From an uncultured Collinsella sp. (GTDB lineage: Bacteria; Actinomycetota; Coriobacteriia; Coriobacteriales; Coriobacteriaceae): 64,000 bases of DNA. Both the position numbers and the translations under genes were made by a program. This document shows positions 1 to 8,714 of this stretch, piece by piece. Each line of letters starts with the position of its first letter. The first letter of the stretch is position 1. The stretch is taken from positions 1 to 64,000 of the forward strand of contig CAAECW010000041.1 in the NCBI GenBank assembly GCA_900754445.1, written 5' to 3'. The notes below the pieces were generated by a model. It worked only from the letters and a program-made list of their open reading frames with translations, did no database searches and was not told the DNA's origin.

Positions 1-11
1 ACGTGAAACGA

Positions 12-142
12 AAGGGCGCTGACCTTCTGGTCGCGCCCTTGAAGTTGAACGTCAGATTGTCCAAATGCGGCCCGCGCAGCGTCGACCGGTCCGCCGTTCG
101 GTAGAACGGCGGAACCAATAGGTTTGGTAAAACCGCGTAACC
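12..142 (-). other. Structured 3' element after lacC (copy 1)
   Basis: A hairpin has arms 12-19 and 33-40, a bulged T at 20, an inner stem GACC/GGTC and loop TTCT. The string TTTGGTAAAACCGCGTAACC (123-142) abuts the lacC stop codon, and GCAGCGTCGACC lies at 76-87. All three parts recur downstream of lacB (2281-2386), with a different but still complementary outer stem. A second local hairpin (CCGCCGTT/AACGGCGG) is present only here. It may be a transcript 3' end or a processed RNA; the identity is unknown. Confidence 0.55.
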
Positions 143-1078
143 CTACAGCTCCGTTACTTCAACGTTGTTGTAGATCTCGTCCCAGCGGTCCATGACCAGG
201 TGGCCGGTCTTGGGATCCATGGCGTTGAGCTTGCCGCAGGTATTGGCGGTCTTGAGCACCGTGACATCGTCGGCACCAGCAGCAATGGCATGCGCAAAGC
301 CGGCGATGGTCGAGTCACCGGAACCCGTCGCGTTCACAGCCGCAATCGCGGGCGTCTTGGCGCGGAACGCGCGGCCCTCATGGAAGCCCACCGAACCGGC
401 AGCGCCCATCGAAACGACAACCCAGGGAATACCGGCAAAGCGGTCATCGGCGGCAAGCGCCTCGCGCAGGGCATCGACATCATCGGTCGTAAAGGACGTA
501 CCCAGCAGACCGTTAATCTCGGTCAGGTTGGGCTTTACGAGCTCAGGCTTAGCGTCGGACTCCAGCGCGGCCTCCAGCGATGCACCCGAGGTGTCGAGCA
601 GCACCTTGGCGCCCGCCTCCTCGGCGATCTTGACGAGCTCGGCATAGTAGCCGGCATCGACGCCGCGCGGCAGCGAGCCCGAAAGCGTCACAACGTCCGC
701 CTTCGCTGCAAGCTCGGCAAACTTGGCCGTAAAGGCCTCGAGCTCGGCCGGGGCGATCTGCGGGCCGCTCTCCAGCAGCTCGGTCTGATTGCCCTCGTGC
801 AGAATATTCAAGCAAATGCGCGTCTCACCGGCGATGGGCACAAAGTCGTTCTTGACGCCGTCGGCATCCATAAGCTCGGCCATATAGGCACCCATGTGGC
901 CGCCGAGCAGGCCGGTCGCGAGCACGTCGTCGCCCAGCTGCAGCAGCACACGGCTCACGTTGAGGCCCTTACCGCCAGCGGTCTTTTCGGGCGTCACACG
1001 GTTAACGTCGTCGATGATCAGCTTGTCGAGTTGATAGCGCGTATCGATCGACGGGTTCATGGTAACGGTCAGAATCAT
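143..1078 (-). CDS. lacC: Tagatose-6-phosphate kinase, PfkB family (copy 1)
   Basis: Phosphorylates tagatose 6-phosphate to tagatose 1,6-bisphosphate in the cytoplasm; 1-phosphofructokinase is the close alternative within the family. The 311-residue protein begins MILTVTMNPS, carries the N-terminal PfkB signature GGKGLNV and the C-terminal anion-hole motif NATGSGDS, and has the normal family length. I chose the ATG at 1078 because AGGAG lies 8 bases upstream and the second copy (31053-31988) starts identically; a longer frame to 1120 has no such support. It is the last gene of the lacA-lacB-lacX-lacC order in this window and is followed by a structured 3' element. The two copies are close paralogues. 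Confidence 0.9.
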   Translation of the reverse strand: MILTVTMNPSIDTRYQLDKLIIDDVNRVTPEKTAGGKGLNVSRVLLQLGDDVLATGLLGGHMGAYMAELMDADGVKNDFVPIAGETRICLNILHEGNQTELLESGPQIAPAELEAFTAKFAELAAKADVVTLSGSLPRGVDAGYYAELVKIAEEAGAKVLLDTSGASLEAALESDAKPELVKPNLTEINGLLGTSFTTDDVDALREALAADDRFAGIPWVVVSMGAAGSVGFHEGRAFRAKTPAIAAVNATGSGDSTIAGFAHAIAAGADDVTVLKTANTCGKLNAMDPKTGHLVMDRWDEIYNNVEVTEL

Positions 1079-1131
1079 ATTGAACTCCTGTTCCGGGGCG
1101 GCATGACCCGCCCCAAACATACGATAACTCG

Positions 1132-2013
1132 TTAAAGGATCTCGATCTCAAAGCCGCGGGTAACGGTCTCCCCCGGCTTGGCAACCAGGCAGCCACGCTT
1201 GTGCTCCAGAATATCGTCCTCGTCGGAGCAGGTGGACAGGCCGCCCCACGGTTCAACAGCCACAAAGTCGCCCTCGGGCTTGCTCCACACAATCAGGTAC
1301 GGCATATCGGGGAACGTCAGGCGCACGCCCTTGTCCTCAGTTTTCTTGGTCAGCGTAACCACGCGGCTCTCAAGCACGTCAAAGATGGTCTCCGCGAAGT
1401 CGAAGAGTTCGTGGGTAAGCGGCAAGTCGTGGCCGACCATCGGGTTCTTGCTGCGATGCTCAACATCAATCAGGCCCGTCGAGGGAACGGCAGTACACAG
1501 CTCGTCGGCCTCGCGCTGCTCAAAACGGAGCTCATAGTCGTCATAGGACTCACCCTCGTCGAGCGGGCACTTAAAGCCGGGGTGACCGCCCACAAAGAAT
1601 GGCATGTCCTCGGTGCCCTCATTGGTCACCTCGTAGGACACGTTCACCTTTTCCGAATCGATCGTGTAACGAGCAACGATCTTAAACGGATACGGGTACT
1701 GCTCGAGCAACTCGGCATGGTCGGCAGAGCTTAGGCTCAGCGCAACCATGTTGTCGCTCTGTTCCTCGAGCTTCCACTCCTGCTTGCGCGCAAAACCGTG
1801 GCGGGCGAGCTTGACCTCGCGGCCGCCCATGGTCATTGCGTGACCGTCACGAAGGCCGCCGCAGATCGGGAAGCAAATGGGTGCCTGGCCCGACCAGACC
1901 GCCGGGTCGCCCTGCCACAGGTACTCGCGACCGTTGGCTTTAATCGAAGTGAACGATCCGCCAGCCGTGCTCAGTGCCACGCAGATAGAACCGTTATCAA
2001 GAACAAACTCCAT
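1132..2013 (-). CDS. lacX: Aldose 1-epimerase family protein, LacX-like (copy 1)
   Basis: Predicted mutarotase-fold protein of 293 residues, acting on the anomeric carbon of a sugar or sugar phosphate. LacX is a recurrent partner of lac tagatose-pathway genes, but its exact substrate is not established. The start MEFVLDNGS at 2013 has a purine-rich ribosome site and matches the second copy at 32929. Family features seen are the early glycine-rich ACT-like segment with EYLWQGDP and the central GGHPGFKCPL segment containing the conserved histidine. It lies 53 bases upstream of lacC on the same strand, so the two are probably co-transcribed. Confidence 0.82.
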   Translation of the reverse strand: MEFVLDNGSICVALSTAGGSFTSIKANGREYLWQGDPAVWSGQAPICFPICGGLRDGHAMTMGGREVKLARHGFARKQEWKLEEQSDNMVALSLSSADHAELLEQYPYPFKIVARYTIDSEKVNVSYEVTNEGTEDMPFFVGGHPGFKCPLDEGESYDDYELRFEQREADELCTAVPSTGLIDVEHRSKNPMVGHDLPLTHELFDFAETIFDVLESRVVTLTKKTEDKGVRLTFPDMPYLIVWSKPEGDFVAVEPWGGLSTCSDEDDILEHKRGCLVAKPGETVTRGFEIEIL

Positions 2014-2389
2014 AGGAGCCTTCCCTTTCTTACGACAGCCCGCCAAGTCAATAGGGCTGATAGAAAACCGGCCCGCGCCCCCTCACAGAAACGCGAGCCG
2101 TCAATTAAAAAGCTGCAAATCGCCAAGTACAGCCAAGAGCGAAGCACTCAAGCCAAGCAAGCAAACGTGTTATCGGAGCAGCTCGCCGTATCGGAAATCT
2201 TCGCAACAACAGCGGTAACCCCACAGGTCACCTCAACGTCAGCGACAAGCCAGCTGGTGAGGCAAGGTGCCGTGAAGCGAGGCGGCATTGACCTTCTGGT
2301 CATGCCGCCGAAGCTGAACGGCAGCTTGCCCGCCAGATGGCTTCGCAGCGTCGACCCGTTACGCGATTTGGTAAAACCGCGTAACCTCC
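2014..2389 (-). other. lacB-lacX gap with structured element (copy 2)
   Basis: The part next to lacB repeats the lacC 3' element. A hairpin with arms 2281-2288 and 2302-2309 has a bulged T at 2289 and inner GACC-TTCT-GGTC. GCAGCGTCGACC is at 2345-2356, and TTTGGTAAAACCGCGTAACC at 2367-2386 ends three bases from the lacB stop. The outer stem bases differ from copy 1 but stay paired. GTTACGCG/CGCGTAAC forms a further stem here. The rest (2014-2270) shows no gene or motif I recognise. Confidence 0.55.
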
Positions 2390-2914
2390 TTAGTCGTGGT
2401 ATTCGCCGCGGTCCCACTTCTCCAGGAACTCGTCAAAGAAGTGCGGGTCAGCCTGAGCCTCGGCGTCGGCCTTGTTGCAGGCATCGATCTTGGCGATCAG
2501 GGCATCGTGCTCGGGGGTCTTCTCGTAGGGCTCCTCCAGGAAGGCAAGCATAATGTCGGCCATCAGGAACTCGCCGGTGATCTTGCCGCCAAAGCCCACG
2601 ATGTTGGCGTTGAGCTCGCGACGGGCATACAGGGCAGAGGTCATGTCGCGAACCAGGGCGCAGCGGGCGCCGGGAACCTTGTTGACGGCGTTAGTGATGC
2701 CGATGCCGGTGCCGCACAGGGCCACGCCAAAGTCAGCCTTGCCGCTGGCAACAGCCTCGCCCACGGCCTTACCGTAGATGGGATAGTGCGTACGGGTGTG
2801 GCTGTAGGTGCCGCAGTCGAGCACCTTGTAGCCAGCCTGCTCCAGGCGGTCGGCCAGATAGATCTTCTCGTCCGTAACGATATGGTCGCAACCGATTGCG
2901 ATGGTCTTCTTCAT
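2390..2914 (-). CDS. lacB: Galactose-6-phosphate isomerase subunit LacB
   Basis: Large subunit of the LacAB isomerase that interconverts galactose 6-phosphate and tagatose 6-phosphate. The 174-residue RpiB/LacA/LacB-fold protein opens MKKTIAIGCDH, has the HYPIYGKAV substrate-loop region, the GVALCGTGIGIT phosphate loop and the usual LacB C-terminal helix with WDRGEYHD. Length matches LacB (about 170) rather than LacA. The start has a GAAAGGA ribosome site. It lies 63 bases downstream of lacA and belongs to the same minus-strand operon. RpiB is the main alternative, but adjacency to LacA and LacC makes LacB likelier. Confidence 0.92.
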   Translation of the reverse strand: MKKTIAIGCDHIVTDEKIYLADRLEQAGYKVLDCGTYSHTRTHYPIYGKAVGEAVASGKADFGVALCGTGIGITNAVNKVPGARCALVRDMTSALYARRELNANIVGFGGKITGEFLMADIMLAFLEEPYEKTPEHDALIAKIDACNKADAEAQADPHFFDEFLEKWDRGEYHD

Positions 2915-2977
2915 CAGAACGTCCTTTCGTCTGAATTCACAAGTTGAGGTAGAAGTTCGAGTTCTCGGTGGCTCTCG

Positions 2978-3406
2978 TTAGGCCATCTTGTTGAGCATGT
3001 CGACACGGATCTGGTGACGGCCGCCGGCGTACTGGGCGCGCAGGAACTCGCGGGCGATCTTCTTGGCGACCTCGGTGCCCACAACGCCCGGGCCCATGGT
3101 GACCATGCGCGAGCCGTTATGCTCGCGGGTCATGTAGGCGGAGCGCTCGTCGGAAATGTTAGCGACGACCATTCCCTTGATCTTGACGGCGGCCATATAG
3201 GAGCCGACGCCGTACTTATCGAATGCAAAGCCCTGGGAATCCTTGTGCTCCAGCAGGTCCTTGGCAACGGCGGTGGCGGAATCGACAAAGTCCGCGGCAG
3301 GGGTCTCGGAATAGTCGACGACCTCGTGACCGTCGGCGATGAGCATCTCCTTGATGGACTCCTTCATCGACATACCGTCGGCATCGGAAGCGATTACAAC
3401 CCTCAT
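2978..3406 (-). CDS. lacA: Galactose-6-phosphate isomerase subunit LacA
   Basis: Small subunit of the heteromeric galactose-6-phosphate isomerase. The 142-residue protein has the RpiB/LacAB fold (MRVVIASDADGMSMKESI at the N terminus) and the LacA-like REHNGSRMVTMGPGVVG segment, and matches the usual LacA length. An AAGGAGG ribosome site precedes the ATG at 3406. It is the first gene of the operon lacA-lacB-lacX-lacC. Its upstream region (3501-3609) carries GAACA direct repeats and a tandem ACCGTT motif, suggesting a DeoR-type LacR repressor plus a second factor. Confidence 0.92.
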   Translation of the reverse strand: MRVVIASDADGMSMKESIKEMLIADGHEVVDYSETPAADFVDSATAVAKDLLEHKDSQGFAFDKYGVGSYMAAVKIKGMVVANISDERSAYMTREHNGSRMVTMGPGVVGTEVAKKIAREFLRAQYAGGRHQIRVDMLNKMA

Positions 3407-3500
3407 GACATCCTCCTTGAGAGATACGCTGGCGCGTAGTTTCTGTTTGGAAGTGTTGAATCGCGATCAGGTCCGGGCATCTGAATGTGCGGTTCTTCAC

Positions 3501-3609
3501 TGTTCATGTTTATTTGAACACATTCGAACATCGACTGCAACAACTATTTGTTTATCTTTGTTCTTCTTTGAACAAATACCGTTCGCGAACGACTGTTGAC
3601 CGTTTGGGA
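3501..3609 (-). promoter_or_regulatory. lacA promoter region: LacR-type repeats and tandem ACCG motif
   Basis: GAACA occurs at 3516-3520 and 3526-3530, a 10-base period, with TGTTCA at 3501. On the minus strand GAACA and AAACA recur 10 bases apart within 3550-3570. Upstream, ACCGTTCGCGA (3578) and ACCGTTTGGGA (3599) lie exactly 21 bases apart. The same two motif classes occur before lacF, and the GAACA class occurs before the DeoR-family gene at 27358. Binding is inferred. Confidence 0.5.
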
Positions 3610-3646
3610 TCGTGAAAGCTTCGTCCTGGCACGTCTTCAACAAACA

Positions 3647-3683
3647 AAAGGGACGGCCGAGAACGAGTCTCGGCCGTCCCTTT
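3647..3683 (-). terminator. Rho-independent terminator
   Basis: A perfect 16-bp stem (3647-3662 with 3668-3683), loop of 5, is followed on the minus strand by TTTTGTTTG. It ends the transcript of the membrane protein gene at 3716-4729 before the lacA promoter. Confidence 0.85.
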
Positions 3684-3715
3684 GCGGTATGCCCCAGCAA
3701 ATACAGCTGTTTTAG

Positions 3716-4729
3716 CTACTCGGCCTGCCTACCCTTTTTGGTGTGCTTGGACGGAGCACTCAGAAAGCGGCCCGTCAAATAGTTCGCCGGGCCGGAAATA
3801 TCAATCCCCAGCAGCACATGCCCCAGCCACAGAAACGCCGCGAGCACCAGCAATGGAATCACGCACGAGGTCACGATCATCACGATGACGCCTTCGATGA
3901 GATCGGTCGCCTGCTGCACAATCTCATCGGTCATCTGCTTGGCGCCGCTGGTCACCGACGTGACAAGACCCGAGGCGCCGTCGGCAAGCTGCTCAAGCAC
4001 GTTCTTGGACTCTGTGGACTCGGCCTTTTTCTTGCTTGCCTTGGAGTTATCACTATCTTCCGCACTCGCAGCGTCAGTCGCCTTTTGCTCAGCCGCTTCG
4101 ATGCTCACTCGATACGTTTCGTCGACCTTTTGCGACACCCATACACTTGCAGGCACCAACGCCATGCCGATCATGGCGACCACCAGCACGCGCGTCGCCA
4201 CGCGACGAAGGACGGCGCTGGTGCTCCAGCGTCCGTGAATGCCAAGCGACACCGCGAAGAGTACGAACGAGAACGGGATCAGGATGCCCAGACCAACCGA
4301 CCACAAAATCGTGAGCAAATATTTCTCGAGGTATAGCACGGCAAGCACGATGCCCAAGTTACCCGAAAGCTGTGCGAGCTGCTCGGCAACCGGCGTTCCC
4401 GTATCGCCCGGCAGCGCAGTGATGCCCGCAGACAGCGCCACGCACGAGGTCGTGAGCGCCAGTACGTTACCTTTCTTTTGATCGATGACCTCGATGGTGG
4501 AGTCCCAAGTTTTGGTATCGGCGAAATGCGGACGGGCCACAAAGCCCGACAGCAACGCCAGCACCACAAGGGCAACGATGATACCGATCTGCAGCTTTTT
4601 GTTTGCGCACACGACATCGGACAGGCTGGGCTGCAGCTCTGTTACCGTCGTGTGCTCGGTTATCTGGACAGGACGCCCATGAGCCATCTCGTTCGCGTCT
4701 CTCTTTTGAATCGATCCGTTGTCCGGCAT
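3716..4729 (-). CDS. Hypothetical membrane protein with soluble charged loop
   Basis: Function not recognised. The 337-residue protein has a polar N terminus, a predicted membrane helix at about 46-65, two close helices at about 123-163, another at 178-198 and one at 280-304. A Lys/Glu/Ser-rich stretch lies at about 215-245. This suggests an inner-membrane protein with one extended soluble loop. GAGGAGG lies 7 bases before the ATG at 4729. It sits between lacA and lacF on the same strand but has its own terminator (3647-3683), so it is probably expressed separately from lacAB. No catalytic motif is visible. Confidence 0.75.
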   Translation of the reverse strand: MPDNGSIQKRDANEMAHGRPVQITEHTTVTELQPSLSDVVCANKKLQIGIIVALVVLALLSGFVARPHFADTKTWDSTIEVIDQKKGNVLALTTSCVALSAGITALPGDTGTPVAEQLAQLSGNLGIVLAVLYLEKYLLTILWSVGLGILIPFSFVLFAVSLGIHGRWSTSAVLRRVATRVLVVAMIGMALVPASVWVSQKVDETYRVSIEAAEQKATDAASAEDSDNSKASKKKAESTESKNVLEQLADGASGLVTSVTSGAKQMTDEIVQQATDLIEGVIVMIVTSCVIPLLVLAAFLWLGHVLLGIDISGPANYLTGRFLSAPSKHTKKGRQAE

Positions 4730-4873
4730 TTGGATACCTCCTCATTCCGGCCTGTATTGCGGATGGAAGTATACCCACCCAGCGAAAAACCGAACGGCAA
4801 GACGAACGGAGCGCACCAAGACTGTCCCCAATGCCTAGTCGTTTAAGAACGCCCCAATGACTATCTCCGGATG

Positions 4874-4940
4874 AGTTGCGGTGGAATAGGGATTGTTTTG
4901 CGCCCGCCGGCCCCTATTCAGTCCCTATTTCACCGCAACT
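4874..4940. repeat. 67-bp palindromic repeat, copy 1 of 3
   Basis: The arms read AGTTGCGGTGGAATAGGGA and, inverted, AGTCCCTATTTCACCGCAACT, around a variable centre. Copies 2 and 3 lie at 56108-56176 and 57243-57311. This copy sits between the promoter side of the 3716-4729 gene and the lacF terminator. It encodes nothing. Confidence 0.8.
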
Positions 4941-4954
4941 TGGAGAAGAACAGA

Positions 4955-4987
4955 AAAAGCTCTGCTGCGGGTAGCAGCAGAGCTTTT
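4955..4987 (-). terminator. lacF terminator
   Basis: A 14-bp stem, AAAAGCTCTGCTGC (4955-4968) with GCAGCAGAGCTTTT (4974-4987) and a loop of 5, has flanking A/T runs. It lies just past the lacF stop codon on the minus strand. Confidence 0.8.
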
Positions 4988-5014
4988 GGAAGGGGACGAG
5001 GTTGTGCGGGCTCG

Positions 5015-5353
5015 TTAGGCGAGCTTGGCCTCGAGCTCGGCGATACGCTTATAGGCATCGATGGTAAAGCGGGTCTGCTTCTCCAGGATCATAGTGGTCA
5101 TGAGGGTATCCTGAGCGTGAGCCATGATGAAGGTCATCTCCATCTCGCCGCCGCCGGCCTCCTGCGAAAGCAGCTTGGTCTGCGTGTCGTGGGCGCCGAT
5201 GAGTGCATCGCTGGCATCCTTGTGCAGCTGCTCGGCCTTCTCAAAATCACCCTCGCGAGCAGCATCGAGCGCTGCAAGCAGATCGGTCTGGGCGTCACCC
5301 GCGTATGCGACGATCTCGAATCCAACCATCGAGATTTCTTCTTTGGTTGCCAT
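5015..5353 (-). CDS. lacF: PTS lactose/cellobiose-family IIA component
   Basis: Cytoplasmic phosphocarrier that passes phosphate from HPr to the IIB domain of lactose/cellobiose-family IIBC transporters. The 112-residue all-helical protein has the family signature around MAHAQD, with His79 as the expected phosphorylated residue, and the conserved acidic trimer-centre region near residue 81 (QD). GAAAGGA precedes the ATG. It is the only IIA of this family in the window, although four IIBC genes are present, so it may serve all of them; this is inference. Upstream DNA has both GAACA repeats and 21-bp-spaced CCGTGAACGG motifs. Confidence 0.93.
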   Translation of the reverse strand: MATKEEISMVGFEIVAYAGDAQTDLLAALDAAREGDFEKAEQLHKDASDALIGAHDTQTKLLSQEAGGGEMEMTFIMAHAQDTLMTTMILEKQTRFTIDAYKRIAELEAKLA

Positions 5354-5440
5354 GTTGCGTTCCTTTCACGTATGAACCAATGGAGAGCATCGCGTCCGGG
5401 CATACGCGCTGCGCTGTGTATGACAGAAACAATAACATTC

Positions 5441-5536
5441 AAACAAAAAGGAACAATGCAAACCGTTATTTCGAGCCGTGAACGGTCTTTTTTCGTCCGT
5501 GAACGGTTTCCAAACCATTTCGAACAATATCAAACA
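5441..5536 (-). promoter_or_regulatory. lacF promoter region
   Basis: AAACA/GAACA pairs with 10-base period occur at 5441-5455 and 5522-5536. Between them CCGTGAACGGT occurs at 5476 and 5497, exactly 21 bases apart (ACCGTTCACGG on the minus strand). The layout repeats that of the lacA promoter. Confidence 0.5.
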
Positions 5537-5567
5537 TGATTAGCGGAAACCCAAACAGGACCGCACC

Positions 5568-6572
5568 CTAACGCAAATCGCGTACCGTATCGCCCTCCAC
5601 GAGCACGCCGGGGATCAGCATGTGCTCCACGCCAGACACAACGCCCTCGGCGCCGGCGATCTTGTCGACCGCCCACATGCCGACGCGCCTGTTGTCAAAG
5701 CGCACGGTGGCCAGGCGACGATCGGGCACGATGTCGCCCAGACTGTCATCAACACCCACCACACTCACGTCCTCGGGCACGTGCTTTCCGCGCGACTCGA
5801 GTCCGCGAATGCAGCCGTAGGCCATGGCGTCGTTAGAAGCATAAATGGCCGTACAGGTCGGATCGTCCGCCAGAGCCTGACCGGCAGCATACCCGCTCTG
5901 TGCCGTCCAATCGCCACGAACGAGTCGCGGCGGCTCAATACCATGTGCGTGCAATGTCTCGCGCCAGCCTTCCTCGCGCTGCATGCCCGAAAGCGAGCGC
6001 TCGGGACACGAGATGAAATGCACGGTCTTGTGCCCCTGCCTCAGCAAGTACTCGACAACCTGGCGCGAGCAATCGAACTGGTCGTTATCGACCGTCGAGC
6101 ACAGCGGGTGCTCCAGCATGGTAACGAGCACCGTCTGCATACCGGGCAGCGGCTCAAAGGTGCCAAAGTCCGCCGGCATGCGGTTCATAATCACGACTAT
6201 ACCGTCCACCGGCAGTGCGCTCATACGCGACGATGCGCTCTCGAGGGTATAGGGGTGTCCATCTACTTTAGTGAGGGTGATGGCATAGCCGTGTTTGTCG
6301 GCCGCGGCGGCAAAGCCCTCCATACGGTCGAGGTTGCCGGTGCCGGTAAAGTTGAACATGGCGACGCCGACGGTCTTAAACTTACCGCGGCGCAGCGATC
6401 GACCGGCAAAATTGGGGCGATACCCCAGCTCGCGCATGGCGGCACGCACGCGCTCCTTGGTCTCGGGGCGCACGCTGGGTGAATCGTGCACCGTACGCGA
6501 GACTGTCTGCTCCGAGACGCCCGCGAGACGCGCCACGTCCTTAACGGAAACCGATTTTTTAACAGCGGCCAT
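5568..6572 (-). CDS. LacI-family transcriptional regulator, module 1
   Basis: Sugar-responsive repressor, 334 residues. The N-terminal helix-turn-helix (VKDVARLAGVSEQTVSRTV) occupies about residues 8-27 and is followed by the hinge NFAGRSLRRG and a periplasmic-binding-protein-like ligand domain with the typical STVDNDQF and IYASNDAMA segments. I chose the ATG at 6572; ATG codons at 6602 and 6611 would add a poorly conserved tail. It is divergent from the PTS IIBC gene at 6930. Two LacI-type operators (6731-6748, 6851-6868) lie between them, so autoregulation and control of the module are likely. Confidence 0.9.
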   Translation of the reverse strand: MAAVKKSVSVKDVARLAGVSEQTVSRTVHDSPSVRPETKERVRAAMRELGYRPNFAGRSLRRGKFKTVGVAMFNFTGTGNLDRMEGFAAAADKHGYAITLTKVDGHPYTLESASSRMSALPVDGIVVIMNRMPADFGTFEPLPGMQTVLVTMLEHPLCSTVDNDQFDCSRQVVEYLLRQGHKTVHFISCPERSLSGMQREEGWRETLHAHGIEPPRLVRGDWTAQSGYAAGQALADDPTCTAIYASNDAMAYGCIRGLESRGKHVPEDVSVVGVDDSLGDIVPDRRLATVRFDNRRVGMWAVDKIAGAEGVVSGVEHMLIPGVLVEGDTVRDLR

Positions 6573-6684
6573 TGGTCGATCTTTCCGTGTCAACGATGCC
6601 ATTGACGGCATCCTGCGCAGTCATATTAAACGCCTTCAAGTATATCTAACGCCGCCTCTGCAATACGCTTACCACCCAAAACCT

Positions 6685-6868
6685 ACCGTTCACCGACATT
6701 TCTGCTTCCCCGAACGGCTTTTGTCGCCCAAATGTTAGCGTTGCCATTGTGCAAACACAGAGCCACCGGGCGGCTCAAACGTTTACGCACAAAGAATCGA
6801 CGGTTCGCAGGCACAGGAACCACCGGTTCGCGTCTTTTTTTGTGTCGCAAAATGGCAACGTCAACATT
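6685..6868. promoter_or_regulatory. Divergent control region, module 1
   Basis: Two LacI-type operators fit AATGNNNRCGTNNNCATT: 6731-6748 (AATGTTAGCGTTGCCATT) and 6851-6868 (AATGGCAACGTCAACATT), centres 120 bp apart. One ACCGTTCACCG lies at 6685. The remainder of 6573-6929 has only degenerate versions of the ACCG motif. Confidence 0.55.
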
Positions 6869-6929
6869 TTGGCAACCGAACGTCAAAAGCTACCATCGTT
6901 GCTAACCCACCGACTCTTAGGAGCTTTGC

Positions 6930-8705
6930 ATGGAGCAACTCATCGCCACTATCGAAAAGGGCCAGCCCTTTTTCAACGCGATCGCCCGCAACAAGTACCT
7001 CAAGGCGATCCGCGACGGTTTTATCTCCGTCATCCCCATCATCATCTTCTCGTCCATCTTCTGCCTCGTAGCCTCGGTCCCCAACATCTGGGGTTTCTAC
7101 TGGCCCGATGACATCAACAACGCCCTGTGGAAGTGCTACAACTACTCCATGGGCATCCTGGCAATCGCCTGTGCCGCCACCACCGCCAAGCACTTCGCCG
7201 ACGCTCAGAACCGCGACCTGCCCAAGAACAACCAGATCAACTTTATCTCATGCATGTGCGCGGCCATCATCGGCTTCTTGCTCCTTTCGAGCGACACCAT
7301 CGCCACGGACGCCGCCAGCGGCTTCAACACCACCTACCTTGGTTCCAAGGGCCTGCTGACTGCCTTCATCGCTGCGTTTGTGACCGGCATCATCTACAAG
7401 TTCTTTATCAAGCGCAACATCACCGTCAAGATGCCCGAGCAGGTTCCGCCCAACATCTCGCAGACCTTTAAGGACATCATCCCCTTCTCCGTCTGCATCA
7501 CCGTCTTTTGGGTCTTTGACATCGTCTTCCGCGCTGCCTTTGGCTTCTGCTTTGCCCAGGGCGTCATCCAGGTGTTCCAGCCCCTGTTCACCGCTGCCGA
7601 CGGCTATATCGGTCTCGCTGTGATCTACGGCGCCATGAGCCTGTTCTGGTTCGTCGGCGTCCACGGCCCCTCGATCGTCGAGCCCGCCATCGCCGCCGCT
7701 CTCGTTGCCAACATGACCGACAACCTGGCTGCGTTCCAGGCCGGCCAGCACGCTTCCGCTGTCCTGACCCAGGGTGCCCAGTACTTCGTCGTCTGCATGG
7801 GCGGCACCGGCGCCACGCTCGTCCTGGTCTTTATGTTCTGCTTCCTGGCCAAGTCTCAGGAGATGCGCGCCGTCGGTAAGGCAGCTATCGTCCCCGTGTG
7901 CTTTGCCGTCAACGAGCCGCTGCTGTTCGCCGCGCCCATCGTGCTCAACCCCGTCTTCTTTGTCCCGTTTGTCTTTGCCCCGATCGCCAACATCTGGATC
8001 CTCAAGATCTTTATCGACTTCTTGGGCATGAACGGCTTTATGTACACCCTGCCCTGGACCGTCCCCGGCCCCATCGGCACCATCATGGGCCTGGGCTTCC
8101 AGCCGCTCGCCTTTGTGATGCTCGCCCTTATCCTGGTCGTCGACTTCGTTCTGTACTATCCGTTCTTCCGTGCCTATGACGCCCAGAAGTGCGCCGAGGA
8201 GGCCGAGATCTCCCAGGAGGAGCTCGCCGCCAAGAACGCCGAGAAGGCCGCCAAGCTCAACGATGCCTTCCAGGGCAAGGCTGACGCCAAGAGCGTTGCT
8301 GCCGGCGCTGCCGCCGAGGCCGTGAAGGCTGACGCCCCCGCCGCTTCTGCAGCACCCGCTGCCGGGGCAACGACCGCCAGCGACCTCAACGGCAAGCGCG
8401 TGCTCGTGCTCTGCCAGGGTGGCGGTACCTCGGGCCTGCTCGCTAACGCGCTGGCCAAGGCCGCCAAGGAGCGCGGCATCAATCTTGAGACCGCTGCCGA
8501 GGCCTATGGCAACCACGTCGACATGCTCCCCGACTTTGATCTGGTCGTCCTGGCCCCGCAGGCCGCGAGCTACCTGGCCGACCTGCAGAAAGACTGCGAG
8601 CGCGTGGGCAACAAGTGCGTCGCCTGCCGCGGTAAGCAGTACATCGAGCTCTCCCAGAACGGCGACAAGTCTCTCGCCTTCGTGAGCGAGCAGCTGTCGA
8701 AGTAA
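6930..8705 (+). CDS. lacE: PTS lactose/cellobiose-family IIBC transporter, module 1
   Basis: Membrane permease that imports and phosphorylates a beta-galactoside or related sugar. The 591-residue protein has an N-terminal EIIC domain (about 1-420) with multiple hydrophobic helices and the conserved FWFVGVHGPSIVEP and VNEPLLFAAP segments. An Ala/Lys-rich linker (about 430-485) leads to a C-terminal EIIB domain whose phospho-cysteine is Cys495 (VLVLCQGGGTS). AGGAG precedes the ATG. It heads an operon with the GH1 gene at 8772 and needs a separate IIA, presumably LacF. Substrate is inferred from the partner gene. Confidence 0.9.
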   Translation: MEQLIATIEKGQPFFNAIARNKYLKAIRDGFISVIPIIIFSSIFCLVASVPNIWGFYWPDDINNALWKCYNYSMGILAIACAATTAKHFADAQNRDLPKNNQINFISCMCAAIIGFLLLSSDTIATDAASGFNTTYLGSKGLLTAFIAAFVTGIIYKFFIKRNITVKMPEQVPPNISQTFKDIIPFSVCITVFWVFDIVFRAAFGFCFAQGVIQVFQPLFTAADGYIGLAVIYGAMSLFWFVGVHGPSIVEPAIAAALVANMTDNLAAFQAGQHASAVLTQGAQYFVVCMGGTGATLVLVFMFCFLAKSQEMRAVGKAAIVPVCFAVNEPLLFAAPIVLNPVFFVPFVFAPIANIWILKIFIDFLGMNGFMYTLPWTVPGPIGTIMGLGFQPLAFVMLALILVVDFVLYYPFFRAYDAQKCAEEAEISQEELAAKNAEKAAKLNDAFQGKADAKSVAAGAAAEAVKADAPAASAAPAAGATTASDLNGKRVLVLCQGGGTSGLLANALAKAAKERGINLETAAEAYGNHVDMLPDFDLVVLAPQAASYLADLQKDCERVGNKCVACRGKQYIELSQNGDKSLAFVSEQLSK

Positions 8706-8714
8706 GTAATGCTC

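Noticed and set aside
3647..3683. Operator for lacA
   Set aside because: The perfect stem with a T-run fits a terminator for the gene at 3716-4729 better than a regulatory dyad.
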